NCBI GenBank assembly: GCA_963665595.2
Contig: CAXXJK010000005.1
Coordinates: 372,001 to 436,000 of the forward strand
Reading direction: 5' to 3'
DNA: 64,000 bases
From: G963665595 sp963665595
GTDB taxonomy: Bacteria; Actinomycetota; Coriobacteriia; Coriobacteriales; CADBOM01
Part shown: positions 27,229 through 35,325 of the stretch, piece by piece
How the letters are laid out: each line of letters begins with the position of its first letter
Numbering within the stretch: position 1 is the first letter of the stretch
The notes under the pieces: model-generated
Databases searched by the model: none
Told to the model about the DNA's origin: nothing
Seen by the model: only the letters and a program-made list of their open reading frames with translations
Made by a program: the position numbers and the translations under genes

Positions 27229-27266
27229 CGACCGGGGGGACGTGTAGCAACACGCCTCCTGGTCGA
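27229..27266 (+). terminator. Hairpin after module B (wobble-preserved)
   Basis: CGACCGGGGGG pairs with CCTCCTGGTCG through two G-U wobbles where module A has A-U pairs, with the same ACGTGT/ACACG inner stem and AGCA loop. It leads into the ribosome-binding site of the 57-aa gene. Confidence 0.55.
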
Positions 27267-27288
27267 TGCGGATTTAAAGGAGACCGGT

Positions 27289-27462
27289 ATGGAAGAGACT
27301 TTAAATGAACGCTATGCAGTCTGGTGCGCTGAAAACCATCATATCGTCGCTACGTTTGACGAAAAGACCGACGCGAAAAGAGTGGCCGATAGCTATACCA
27401 CGCACCGGCTTACCTGCGAGCAGTGCGGCTGTCGAGATTGGAAAGTCGAAGACAGGGGTTGA
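27289..27462 (+). CDS. 57-aa Cys-containing mini-protein
   Basis: Starts MEETLNERYAVWCAENHH and ends HRLTCEQCGCRDWKVEDRG. ATG 27289 follows AAAGGAG at 27276-27282. The C-terminal CEQCGC and upstream Cys13/His17-18 could bind one metal. It lies 69 bases after the FeS gene of module B and before the MFS gene, so it is probably in the same operon. A start-less fragment of the same gene lies after module A. Function unknown. Confidence 0.65.
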   Translation: MEETLNERYAVWCAENHHIVATFDEKTDAKRVADSYTTHRLTCEQCGCRDWKVEDRG

Positions 27463-27576
27463 TGCATTTGAGATGCGATCTTCTCTGTCGTCTGAGAGAT
27501 AAGGGGGGTAACAAGAAAAAAGAAATGCCGCACGTATCACTCGTATACTGACTATATAACAAGGAGGAATGTAAAA

Positions 27577-28818
27577 GTGTCAGAAACTGTCACGAAACGA
27601 AAAGTGCCTATTACCTTGCAGATAGCGATCATGCTTATTCCCATGCTGCAGATAGGCCTCGGCGTCATCACGCCTGTCATCAATACCATTGCTCAACAGT
27701 TCCCGGATATTCCGCTCAGTACCATCATGCTTGCACAGACCATGCCGAATCTCTTCATGATACCATTTGCTCTTATCTCTGGTATTGTTGCGGGGCGTGG
27801 GCCATTCACCTACAGGAGACTGGTTATTTTCGGCACCGCGATCTGGTGTATAGGCGGACTCCTCCCGTTTTTCTTCCATGGGGACTTCTGGACCATTTTG
27901 GTCTCACGTGCGATTTACGGTATCGGTAGCGGCACCTTGTATCCTATGGGTCAAATACTGGTCTATAACTATATTACTGATAAAGCCAGCCGTCCGCGTA
28001 TTCTCGGCAATAATACGATTGCCATGAACCTCGGCGGCATCTTCTTCCAATATGCAGCTGGTTTTCTTGCAACTATCCAGTGGAACTTCGCGTTCGCGTG
28101 CTACTTCATCGGTATCTTCAGCTTTATATCCGCTATCCTCTGGCTGAAAAAGCCTGAAAATGCAGGAATACAAGAGGCTAGGGAAGACCAGCCAGTCAAG
28201 CTACCATTTGGTCAGGCTATCAAGAAAGTTCCAGCATTTATATGGATCATGGTATTCTGTTTCTTCCTGTCTTCCCTTACCAGTTCACCAGGGACTAGTC
28301 TCATGTCGAGCTACGTTGCCTCTCAAGGTCTCGGAGACTCTGCTACCACATCATTGATTCTTATCTGTTATCAGGCAGGATCAATCATTACCGGATTCAT
28401 ATTCTCCCAGATATTCAGATTCTGCAAACGATGGTCTGCTGCCGTCGGCTGGGCTATCATGGGCCTCGGGTTCTTCATGCTGTACTTCGGGCCTCACAAT
28501 ATATACTGGCTGATGTTCTGCCTATTCTTTAGGGGTCTTGGTTTCATGATATGGTTCCCCACCATTCAACAAGAAATCGGCTTGTTTGCTCCTGAAGGTG
28601 CCGACAGTGCAGTATCTGGTGTCCAGATGTGTCTGATGAATGTCGCCATGTTCATCGGCGGTTACTACTCCACAGGCGGTGCTGCACTCTTCGGTTCCAA
28701 TGATCTGTTTTTCATCTGGGTCATCTCAGGTGTCATCCAGTGCATCATTGCTGTATTCATGATACTCATACACCTTAAGGATCGTCCAGAATTTCATTTG
28801 ATGGCTGAAAAGCAATAA
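27577..28818 (+). CDS. MFS transporter linked to module B
   Basis: A 413-aa, 12-TM major facilitator. The GTG start at 27577 is supported by AAGGAGG at 27561-27567. Motifs include the loop after helix 2 (ISGIVAGRGPFTYRRLV) and motif C-like YGIGSGTLYPMGQILV. The C-terminal half repeats the six-helix plan. In cytoplasmic catechol-dehydroxylase loci an MFS carrier often accompanies the enzyme, so import of the aromatic substrate (or exchange with product) is the likely job. Confidence 0.85.
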   Translation: MSETVTKRKVPITLQIAIMLIPMLQIGLGVITPVINTIAQQFPDIPLSTIMLAQTMPNLFMIPFALISGIVAGRGPFTYRRLVIFGTAIWCIGGLLPFFFHGDFWTILVSRAIYGIGSGTLYPMGQILVYNYITDKASRPRILGNNTIAMNLGGIFFQYAAGFLATIQWNFAFACYFIGIFSFISAILWLKKPENAGIQEAREDQPVKLPFGQAIKKVPAFIWIMVFCFFLSSLTSSPGTSLMSSYVASQGLGDSATTSLILICYQAGSIITGFIFSQIFRFCKRWSAAVGWAIMGLGFFMLYFGPHNIYWLMFCLFFRGLGFMIWFPTIQQEIGLFAPEGADSAVSGVQMCLMNVAMFIGGYYSTGGAALFGSNDLFFIWVISGVIQCIIAVFMILIHLKDRPEFHLMAEKQ

Positions 28819-29313
28819 TATCAGCTTTCCATCTGAAGAGATTATCTTTATAAATCGGACGAGAAGAGGGAGACGAGAATAGAGATCACAGAGTAGTCGC
28901 GCCACCATTTCTGAAAAACCTCAGGAATGCAATTTGATCAGCGGAGTAGAAGTAGCAGGATCCGTAGGATTCAGCGCAGCTGTATCTGAAATCTAATGTT
29001 CTTTGCAAGGCTAGAGCTTGTCGCTTTAGCCTTGCTCCTTCTTTGAGGGTATGCAACTGATTTGAAGTCTTGTCTGCAGAAGTTACCTTCCGGTTGGTTT
29101 AAGCAAACAAAGCAACACTTGCCAATTTGCACAACTACCAGCAAAGCTTATGACAAATTCTATTCCCATTAGGCAAAGTATTTCTATCTGTCGATTTCCT
29201 TGTACATCAACGATCATCTATATGAAGGAATCAGATTGCCTAGCAGGTTGTTATCTGTCGCGGCATTGGTTTTTGAAATAAGAAAAATAAACAGATATAC
29301 GAGGAGGAGATTA
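28819..29313. other. Intergenic region carrying module C promoter
   Basis: 495 bases. No gene supported: an open frame reaching upstream of module C from 29200 merely extends into promoter DNA. The shared upstream element occupies 29150-29235. GAGGAGGAGA at 29301-29310 is the module C ribosome-binding site. Confidence 0.6.
29150..29235 (+). promoter_or_regulatory. Shared upstream element, copy before module C
   Basis: GACAAATTCTATTCCCATTA, TTTCTATCTGTCGATTTCC and ACATCAACGATCATC...TATGAAGGAATCAG occur in the same order as in the A and B copies. The palindrome is less perfect here (the AATT arms are lost), which may mean weaker or altered recognition. Confidence 0.6.
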
Positions 29314-31683
29314 ATGGAATTTAAGAATGACCTAGGAAAGCCTAGCCAATTCGAAGAAGATGGCTATACGGTTACGCGAGCCGCCGCATGGTCTGCACCA
29401 GGCTGCCATCCCACCGGCTGTGGTGTCAAGTTGTATGTCAAGGACGGCAAGCTTGTAAAGATTGAAGGAGACGAGAATCATCCGGTAACTAAAGGGCGTC
29501 TCTGCGTCCGCTGCTTGACACTCACGGACTTTGTCTACCATCTAGATCGCATTATATATCCCATGAAACGTGCTCGCGAGGACCGTGGCAAAGACAAATG
29601 GGAACGCATTACTTGGGATGAAGCGTATGACCTTATCAAGAAGAACGTTGATACGGTTAAAGACGAATATGGTGCCGAATCGATCATCACTATGAATGGT
29701 ACCGGGCGTGAGAACAGTTCTGGTATTCGCGGTAATCGGGTAGTTGGTACTCCTAACGGTGCTCATGTTCTATCGGGTTTTGCTTGTTATGGCCCACGAG
29801 TTTCGATAACCACCTATCTATTGGGAGCGGCGTATCCTGAGATTGACTTTGCCGGCGGTCTTCCGGGTGGCTATGATGACCCGATGTATCAGGTCCCTGA
29901 GATGATCGTGCAGTGGGGCAAGGAACCCATTGTGTCTAACGGAGATGGCCTGTTTGGTCATGCCGTCATTGACCTCATGAAACGTGGCGCTAAACTCATG
30001 ACGATTGACCCTCGTCTTACCTGGACCGGCGCGCTTGCCGACTATCATCTGCAACTGCGTCCTGGTACCGATGCTGCTCTTGGCATGGCCATGCTCGATG
30101 TCATCATCACCGAAGACTTGTATGACCATGATTTTGTCGATAAATGGTGCTATGGGTTTGAACAGTTGGCTGAACGTGTTCATGCTATGCCAGCAGAGAA
30201 GGCTGCCAATATCTGCGGTGTGCCTGCAGAAGAGATTCGGGCGGCCGCGCGCGCTTACGCAAGTGCCAAACCAGCGTCCATCGCGTGGGGCCTTGCTATC
30301 GATCAGACTATCAACGGTGCGCAAACCGGCCATTGCATCTTGGCTCTTATGGCGATCACGGGTAACTTCGACGTTCCGGGTGGCAATATTTTGAGAGATA
30401 TCAACGATGGCTCGGGAGATGCTGTTCTGGCTGCTTTGGGCTGGAAATTGTTAGACGACGACTTAAAAAAGAAGATAATTGGGCTAGAAGAGTATCCAGC
30501 TTATGTAGGCAATATGAGAATGCCACAAGCAGACAGAACCCTTGACTGCCTTGAAACGGGCATTCCTTATCCAATACATGCGGCATGGATAGGTTCTACC
30601 AATACGCTGGCGCCGACATGTAGCGTTCAGCCAAAACGTTGGTATAACGCGATGAAAGACCTAGACTTCATTTGGGCTTCGGACGCATGGATTACTCCGA
30701 CAATTATGGCTTTGGCTGATGTGCTCTTGCCAACGGCTTCCTTTGCTGAAAAGAACAGTGTGGTTCCTGCCCATTATGGTGGTACACCAAATTATACGAG
30801 CGTGCTCCGTAAGGTCATCACCGTTGGTGAATGTAAAGCTGAATACGATGGTTATTTTGATTTAGGTCTCATTCTTAATCGGGATGCCTGGGAAGGTCAC
30901 ACCGATAGTCATATTCAGTTCATCGAACAGAATTATCTTTCTGGAACGGGCATTACTTATGAACAGATGTGTGAAGAAGTCACTCACCAGCGTGTAGTTG
31001 GCTATAAAAAGTATGAGACCGGGCATCTGCGCCCCGATGGCAACCCTGGCTTTAATACACAGACGGGGCGTATCGAACTTTACTCCTATGCCTTTCAAAT
31101 GTATGGTGAGGATCCATTGCCGTATTATGTGGAGCCACCGTATAGTCCGGTGTCGACTCCACTGGTCGCTGAGAAGTATCCCTTTGTGCTTACTACTGGT
31201 GCCCGTACCTACACGTACTTCCACTCAGAAGGACGCCAGATTCCCTATCTGCGCGAAATCAATCCTGATCCCATCTTTGAGGTCAATCCCGCAGACGCTG
31301 CCAAAAAAGATGTTCATGATGGCGACTGGGTTCGTATCGAAAACCAGTTTGGCTTCTGCATGATGAAGGTAAAGGTGACTCCGGTACTCAAGCCAGGTGT
31401 GGTTCATGCTCAACATGGTTGGTGGTTTCCTGAAGAGACCGGCGAGTATCCGCACTTCTTTGGGACATGGAAGTCAAACATCAACTCGTTGGTCCCGCAT
31501 TCTCGCAATGGTAAGTTGGGATTTGGCGCGCCTTACAAGGCGCTGCTCTGCGATTTTCGTAAGGCATGCGATCAAGATTTCATCGATGTCGATAGAGAAG
31601 GAATCGATCAATTGGGTACGCCTAAACATACCTATGATGACAATTTCTATCGTGTCGATAAAGTCAGGGAGGCGAGTGTGTAA
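29314..31683 (+). CDS. Transhydroxylase/catechol-dehydroxylase-like molybdopterin oxidoreductase, module C
   Basis: 789 aa, starting at ATG 29314 (MEFKNDLGKPSQFEEDG) behind GAGGAGGAGA. Cys pattern PGCHPTGCGVKLYV and GRLCVRC, again lacking the third CxxCxxxC Cys. Residues about 350-550 are strongly diverged from A and B (NILRDINDGSGDAVLAALG, YPIHAAWIGSTNTLAPT, ASDAWITPTIMALADVLLPTA, NYLSGTGITYEQMCEE). From base 30976 to the end the DNA is almost identical to module A from 16746. This abrupt boundary indicates recombination. It probably acts on a different aromatic substrate from A and B with the same FeS partner. Confidence 0.85.
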   Translation: MEFKNDLGKPSQFEEDGYTVTRAAAWSAPGCHPTGCGVKLYVKDGKLVKIEGDENHPVTKGRLCVRCLTLTDFVYHLDRIIYPMKRAREDRGKDKWERITWDEAYDLIKKNVDTVKDEYGAESIITMNGTGRENSSGIRGNRVVGTPNGAHVLSGFACYGPRVSITTYLLGAAYPEIDFAGGLPGGYDDPMYQVPEMIVQWGKEPIVSNGDGLFGHAVIDLMKRGAKLMTIDPRLTWTGALADYHLQLRPGTDAALGMAMLDVIITEDLYDHDFVDKWCYGFEQLAERVHAMPAEKAANICGVPAEEIRAAARAYASAKPASIAWGLAIDQTINGAQTGHCILALMAITGNFDVPGGNILRDINDGSGDAVLAALGWKLLDDDLKKKIIGLEEYPAYVGNMRMPQADRTLDCLETGIPYPIHAAWIGSTNTLAPTCSVQPKRWYNAMKDLDFIWASDAWITPTIMALADVLLPTASFAEKNSVVPAHYGGTPNYTSVLRKVITVGECKAEYDGYFDLGLILNRDAWEGHTDSHIQFIEQNYLSGTGITYEQMCEEVTHQRVVGYKKYETGHLRPDGNPGFNTQTGRIELYSYAFQMYGEDPLPYYVEPPYSPVSTPLVAEKYPFVLTTGARTYTYFHSEGRQIPYLREINPDPIFEVNPADAAKKDVHDGDWVRIENQFGFCMMKVKVTPVLKPGVVHAQHGWWFPEETGEYPHFFGTWKSNINSLVPHSRNGKLGFGAPYKALLCDFRKACDQDFIDVDREGIDQLGTPKHTYDDNFYRVDKVREASV

Positions 31684-32021
31684 TGGGACGATATGGATTA
31701 CTGATTGACTATGAGTTCTGCTCAGGATGTCAATCCTGTGAAGTGGCATGCAAAGAAGAGCACGGTTATCCGGTAGGCCAGTGGGGGATACGCGTGTTTG
31801 ATGATGGCCCATGGCAGATAGAAGCACCTCACAACTGGAACTGGCATAAGATTCCGGTTCCTACCAAGCTCTGTGATCTCTGCGCAGATCGTGTTGCTGC
31901 AGGGCGTGAGCCAACCTGCGTTCATCACTGTCTTGCACATGTCATGAAGTTTGGAACGGTAGAAGAATTGGCCACAGAGCTTGAGCAAAAACCCAATCAA
32001 GTGCTCTGGTGCCCGAAATAA
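31683..32021 (+). CDS. 4Fe-4S electron-transfer partner, module C
   Basis: 112 aa, identical in protein sequence to the A and B partners. Overlaps the catalytic gene by TAATG. The near-identity continues only about 20 bases past the stop, where the module C 3' flank switches to an unrelated terminator. Confidence 0.88.
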   Translation: MGRYGLLIDYEFCSGCQSCEVACKEEHGYPVGQWGIRVFDDGPWQIEAPHNWNWHKIPVPTKLCDLCADRVAAGREPTCVHHCLAHVMKFGTVEELATELEQKPNQVLWCPK

Positions 32022-32042
32022 GGTCAATACCGATCAGGAGAA

Positions 32043-32078
32043 GACTGCTCTTCTGCGTGACCAGAAGAGCAGTCGTTT
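32043..32078 (+). terminator. Intrinsic terminator after module C
   Basis: GACTGCTCTTCTG at 32043-32055 pairs perfectly with CAGAAGAGCAGTC at 32062-32074 around a 6-base loop, followed by GTTTGAAAA. Confidence 0.8.
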
Positions 32079-32109
32079 GAAAACATCAGACCGGCCGCTG
32101 GGACTTATC

Positions 32110-32217
32110 AAGCTAAGTCAACAATCAAGATATGACAAGTGGCGTGTGTATTCAGCAACCTAATAAAGTCTGTATCTTTTTCTCATATTGACAATCATGT
32201 TACTTGAAGGTTTTGAG
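32110..32217 (+). promoter_or_regulatory. Shared upstream element, copy before the AOR operon
   Basis: TATGACAAGTGGCG, TGTATTCAGCAACC, TGTATCTTTTTCTCATATTG and GACAATCATGTTACTTGAAGG (32190-32210) follow the order seen before modules A-C. The spacing to the first start codon (about 75 bases) is also alike. This ties the aldehyde oxidoreductase operon to the same putative regulon. Confidence 0.55.
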
Positions 32218-32289
32218 CCAGAAGTCATGAGAGCATTTGGGTTGAATAACGGATGATCTCACGCATTACAAATTGGGAAAGGAGAGCAT

Positions 32290-32781
32290 ATGAGTGGAGT
32301 AAAGACGAGTCGCCACATTTCTAACTGCGATCAATATGTGTCATTCTGCACTGGTTGCAGCACATGTGAGATTGTTTGTGGACTTTTTCACGAAGGATAT
32401 ACCAGCCCTCGGGCACGTCGGATCGTGCTTGATAGAAATGATATTACCTGTCGTCATACCCTCTATACGTGTCAGAACTGTGTTGACCCGGCGTGCTATG
32501 AAGCATGCCCACTTCAAGATGAGGCTTTGTGCTATGACGATGCACTCGGTGTAGCCTATGTTGATCAAGAAGCATGCACGGGCTGTGGGATTTGCGCCGA
32601 AGCATGCGTTTTCGAGCCAAGTCGTATCATGTTCAATCTTGAAGGCAAGGCGGTAAAATGTGACCTATGCCGTGAGCGTGAAGAAGGCCCTGCCTGCATA
32701 GAGTACTGTCAGCCAATGGTTTTGGGATTTAATGGCGAACAGGTGCCAACTGCGGAGGAGGGGGTACTTTACTATGAATAG
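32290..32781 (+). CDS. 4Fe-4S electron-transfer protein (YdhY/HycB-like)
   Basis: 163 aa with about four Cys motifs: FCTGCSTCEIVC, TCQNCVDPACYEACP, CTGCGICAEACVF and CDLCRER...CIEYC. This is the pattern of four-cluster electron carriers that dock on tungsten oxidoreductases or molybdoenzymes. It is first in the operon, with AAAGGAGAG at 32278-32286. It overlaps the AOR gene by 8 bases, so the two are translationally coupled and the product is the likely electron acceptor or donor of that enzyme, as YdhY is thought to be for YdhV in E. coli. Confidence 0.85.
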   Translation: MSGVKTSRHISNCDQYVSFCTGCSTCEIVCGLFHEGYTSPRARRIVLDRNDITCRHTLYTCQNCVDPACYEACPLQDEALCYDDALGVAYVDQEACTGCGICAEACVFEPSRIMFNLEGKAVKCDLCREREEGPACIEYCQPMVLGFNGEQVPTAEEGVLYYE

Positions 32782-34834
32782 CAATGCGCAACTCAAATAT
32801 GGCTATGTAGGAAAAATTGCTCGAGTAAATCTCAGCGATAAAACTCTAAGCATCGTTTCAACATTCGATTATGCTCCTGAATATATTGGCGGTCGTGCTA
32901 TCGCAAACAAAATCTTCTGGGATGAGGTTCGCCCTGAAACAGGCCCGTTTGATCCTGAAAACAAGCTCATCCTCATGACTGGTCCTGCTTGCGCGACCGG
33001 TGTCCCGACGGGAGATCGTACGGCTATGACAGGCATATCGCCGAACAATATGCCTGAGCAATACTGTTGGGGCAGCATCGGTGGTACGTTTCCTTCGCAA
33101 CTTAAATATGCAGGTTTTGACGGCATCATAATAGAAGGTAAAGCCGATAAGCCAACCATCGTTCTTATTGATGACGGTGCAATTCGTTTTGAATCAGCAG
33201 ACGGCATCTGGGGTATGTTGGTACACGAGACTCAGCAAGCGGTCTGGAATCGCTTTGGTCATGAGTTTACGAGTTTGGTTATCGGACCAGCAGGAGAAAA
33301 TCTTGTACGTATAGCAAGCATTACAAACTGTAACGACAACGCATTTGCAAAAGCTGGTTTTGGTGCCGTGTTCGGCTCGAAGAATCTTAAGGCAATTGCG
33401 GTCCATGGAACGGGTTCTGTTACACCGGGAGACATTGAGCACGTTATGAAATTGCGTAAAACTGCCGGTGAGCCAATCAAAAAGCTGAATCCACTCTACT
33501 ACGAGACTGAGACTTTCAGCCCACCCTTTGGACAAACATTCGCAGTGCCTCAGGGAAAGTGGCAGACTCAGATAGCTTGTGCGCCTGGTTGTAATCAACG
33601 TTGTGTTGGTCTTGAAGTCGATGTCAAGTCAGCTTTCCCAGAAAAATATGAACGTACCACGCTTATGAATAAATGTATTGATGCCTCTTATCTTATGAAA
33701 GATTGTGGTTGGGCACCACGCCGTTCTGTTCATACGAAAAAAAGCTATGTTCCCAATTGTGCGGGGTTGAGCAATACCATGTCTCCGCCGAGCGATGAGC
33801 CCGATCCAGACTACATTGAGCGGCTCGACGATGCCCGGGTTGGCAACAATCTCAACTTGTATGATTACGACTATGATAGATATAACATCGTCAATGGTCT
33901 TTGTACAGAACTAGGCATTGATCGTTGGGATGTCATCGTCTGGTTGATTCCTTGGCTCATTATGGGGAAAAGAACAGGCGTACTTTCCGATGAAGATTTT
34001 GACGGTCTTTCGATTGATCCGATCTCTGAAGAGGTCATGGTCAAACTCTTAAACGATATAGCCTATCGTCGTGGCTATTGGGGCAAACTTTTCGCAGAAG
34101 GCATAGGGCGAGGCTTGCAAAAACTAGGTCCTCGGTACTATGAAACTGAATATCATTTCACATCAAGTTACGTCGAAGGTCTTGAACTTACTATTCCGAT
34201 AAGCTTTGCCTCTTCTTGGGGACATAGTTTTCACTGGCAAGGAAGAGGGTTTCAGGGAGCCGGCGATATCGTACAGTGGCTTCCAGCCACGCTAAAACTT
34301 ATGATCAACACGCGTGATGCACAAACTAATGGGCATATGCACATGACGGTAGACACATGGCTCGAAGGTTTTAAAGACCCCTATCACAATCCCATTATTG
34401 CTGAAATAACCGTGCATTCAGATAGAGATTCAGAATACAAAGAGTCTGTCTGCACGTGCGAACGCATGACGCCTCATCCATTTTGGCCAGAACTTGAAAC
34501 AGAAATGTTTGATGCAGCGACAGGTCTTGATTTTTCCAAGGAAGATCTCGAAGAAGCAGCAATGCGTTCACTACTTTTATTCCGCGCCATCGAAATAAGA
34601 AACCATGATCGTGACCGTGAGATGGAAGTTAAGGAAGCATACCGGCCGTTACAATATCCGGACTGTGAAGGGACGACAACGACGTGGGAAGAATTTAATG
34701 ATCTTGTAGACGTGTTCTATGACTACTGTGGGTGGGATAAGAAAACCGGATGGCCGACTCGCCAGACCTATGAGAAATATGGTTTAGGCTACGTGGCTGA
34801 TGAGCTTGACGCATTGGGTAAGCTACCAGGCTGA
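32774..34834 (+). CDS. Aldehyde ferredoxin oxidoreductase family (tungsten/Mo) enzyme, YdhV-like
   Basis: 686 aa. The N-terminal AOR cofactor domain is evident (GYVGKIARVNLSDKTL, YIGGRAIANKIFWDEV, NKLILMTGPACATGVPTGDRT, GTFPSQLKYAGFDGIIIEGKA). The cluster Cys motif CAPGCNQRC lies near residue 290; the family's distal Cys, expected near the C-terminus, may be that in SVCTCERM. It uses a bis-pyranopterin W or Mo cofactor and typically oxidises aldehydes or reduces carboxylic acids. The start at 32774 (MNSNAQLKYG) is preferred to an upstream in-frame Met because of AGGAGGGGG at 32756-32764. Substrate unknown; the neighbours (GNAT, tandem PanD-like protein) are unusual for an AOR. Confidence 0.85.
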   Translation: MNSNAQLKYGYVGKIARVNLSDKTLSIVSTFDYAPEYIGGRAIANKIFWDEVRPETGPFDPENKLILMTGPACATGVPTGDRTAMTGISPNNMPEQYCWGSIGGTFPSQLKYAGFDGIIIEGKADKPTIVLIDDGAIRFESADGIWGMLVHETQQAVWNRFGHEFTSLVIGPAGENLVRIASITNCNDNAFAKAGFGAVFGSKNLKAIAVHGTGSVTPGDIEHVMKLRKTAGEPIKKLNPLYYETETFSPPFGQTFAVPQGKWQTQIACAPGCNQRCVGLEVDVKSAFPEKYERTTLMNKCIDASYLMKDCGWAPRRSVHTKKSYVPNCAGLSNTMSPPSDEPDPDYIERLDDARVGNNLNLYDYDYDRYNIVNGLCTELGIDRWDVIVWLIPWLIMGKRTGVLSDEDFDGLSIDPISEEVMVKLLNDIAYRRGYWGKLFAEGIGRGLQKLGPRYYETEYHFTSSYVEGLELTIPISFASSWGHSFHWQGRGFQGAGDIVQWLPATLKLMINTRDAQTNGHMHMTVDTWLEGFKDPYHNPIIAEITVHSDRDSEYKESVCTCERMTPHPFWPELETEMFDAATGLDFSKEDLEEAAMRSLLLFRAIEIRNHDRDREMEVKEAYRPLQYPDCEGTTTTWEEFNDLVDVFYDYCGWDKKTGWPTRQTYEKYGLGYVADELDALGKLPG

Positions 34835-34872
34835 TACGTCTGCATCAATACTGATAAAAGGAGCAGAGGATA

Positions 34873-35289
34873 ATGGAAATTTGCCTTATGACGACAGAAG
34901 ATTACGGACAGGTGTTTCAACTCTGGGAATCGGTTCCCGAGATACGTACGGATCCAATAAATGATTCTGAGGCAGGCATATCAAAATACCTTCTTCGAAA
35001 TCCGGATACAAGCTTTATTGCTAAAGATGGTAAGAGGGTCATAGGCGCGATACTTGCTGGCCATGATGGTAGGAAGGGAGTACTCCATCACACGGCTGTT
35101 GCAAAAGAATATCGTGGCAAAGGAATAGGCACAGCACTCGTTGGCGCAGTCTTGAACGCCTATAGGGATATCAATATAAACAAAGCAGCATTCACCATGC
35201 TGGATGGTAATGATGATGGCGAGGATTTCTGGGGGAAGATGGGGTTCAGAATTGGTGACCATGAAGAGAGTTGGTCAATAAGGTTATAG
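34873..35289 (+). CDS. GNAT acetyltransferase in AOR operon (PanZ-like position)
   Basis: 138 aa, a compact GNAT. The substrate-side N-terminal helix pair is EDYGQVFQLWESVPEI, and the acetyl-CoA loop is HHTAVAKEYRGKGIGTALV (about 77-95) with an intact RGKGIG. It ends with FWGKMGFRIGD. ATG 34873 follows AAAGGAGCAGAGG. Located 38 bases after the AOR gene and 36 bases before a PanD-like gene. In enterobacteria a small GNAT (PanZ/PanM) triggers self-cleavage of PanD, so this could be a maturation partner of the next gene's product. An ordinary acetyltransferase remains equally possible. Confidence 0.8.
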   Translation: MEICLMTTEDYGQVFQLWESVPEIRTDPINDSEAGISKYLLRNPDTSFIAKDGKRVIGAILAGHDGRKGVLHHTAVAKEYRGKGIGTALVGAVLNAYRDININKAAFTMLDGNDDGEDFWGKMGFRIGDHEESWSIRL

Positions 35290-35325
35290 CGAAGCCTGCA
35301 TTACTGGAAAAACAAGGAGCTCATA

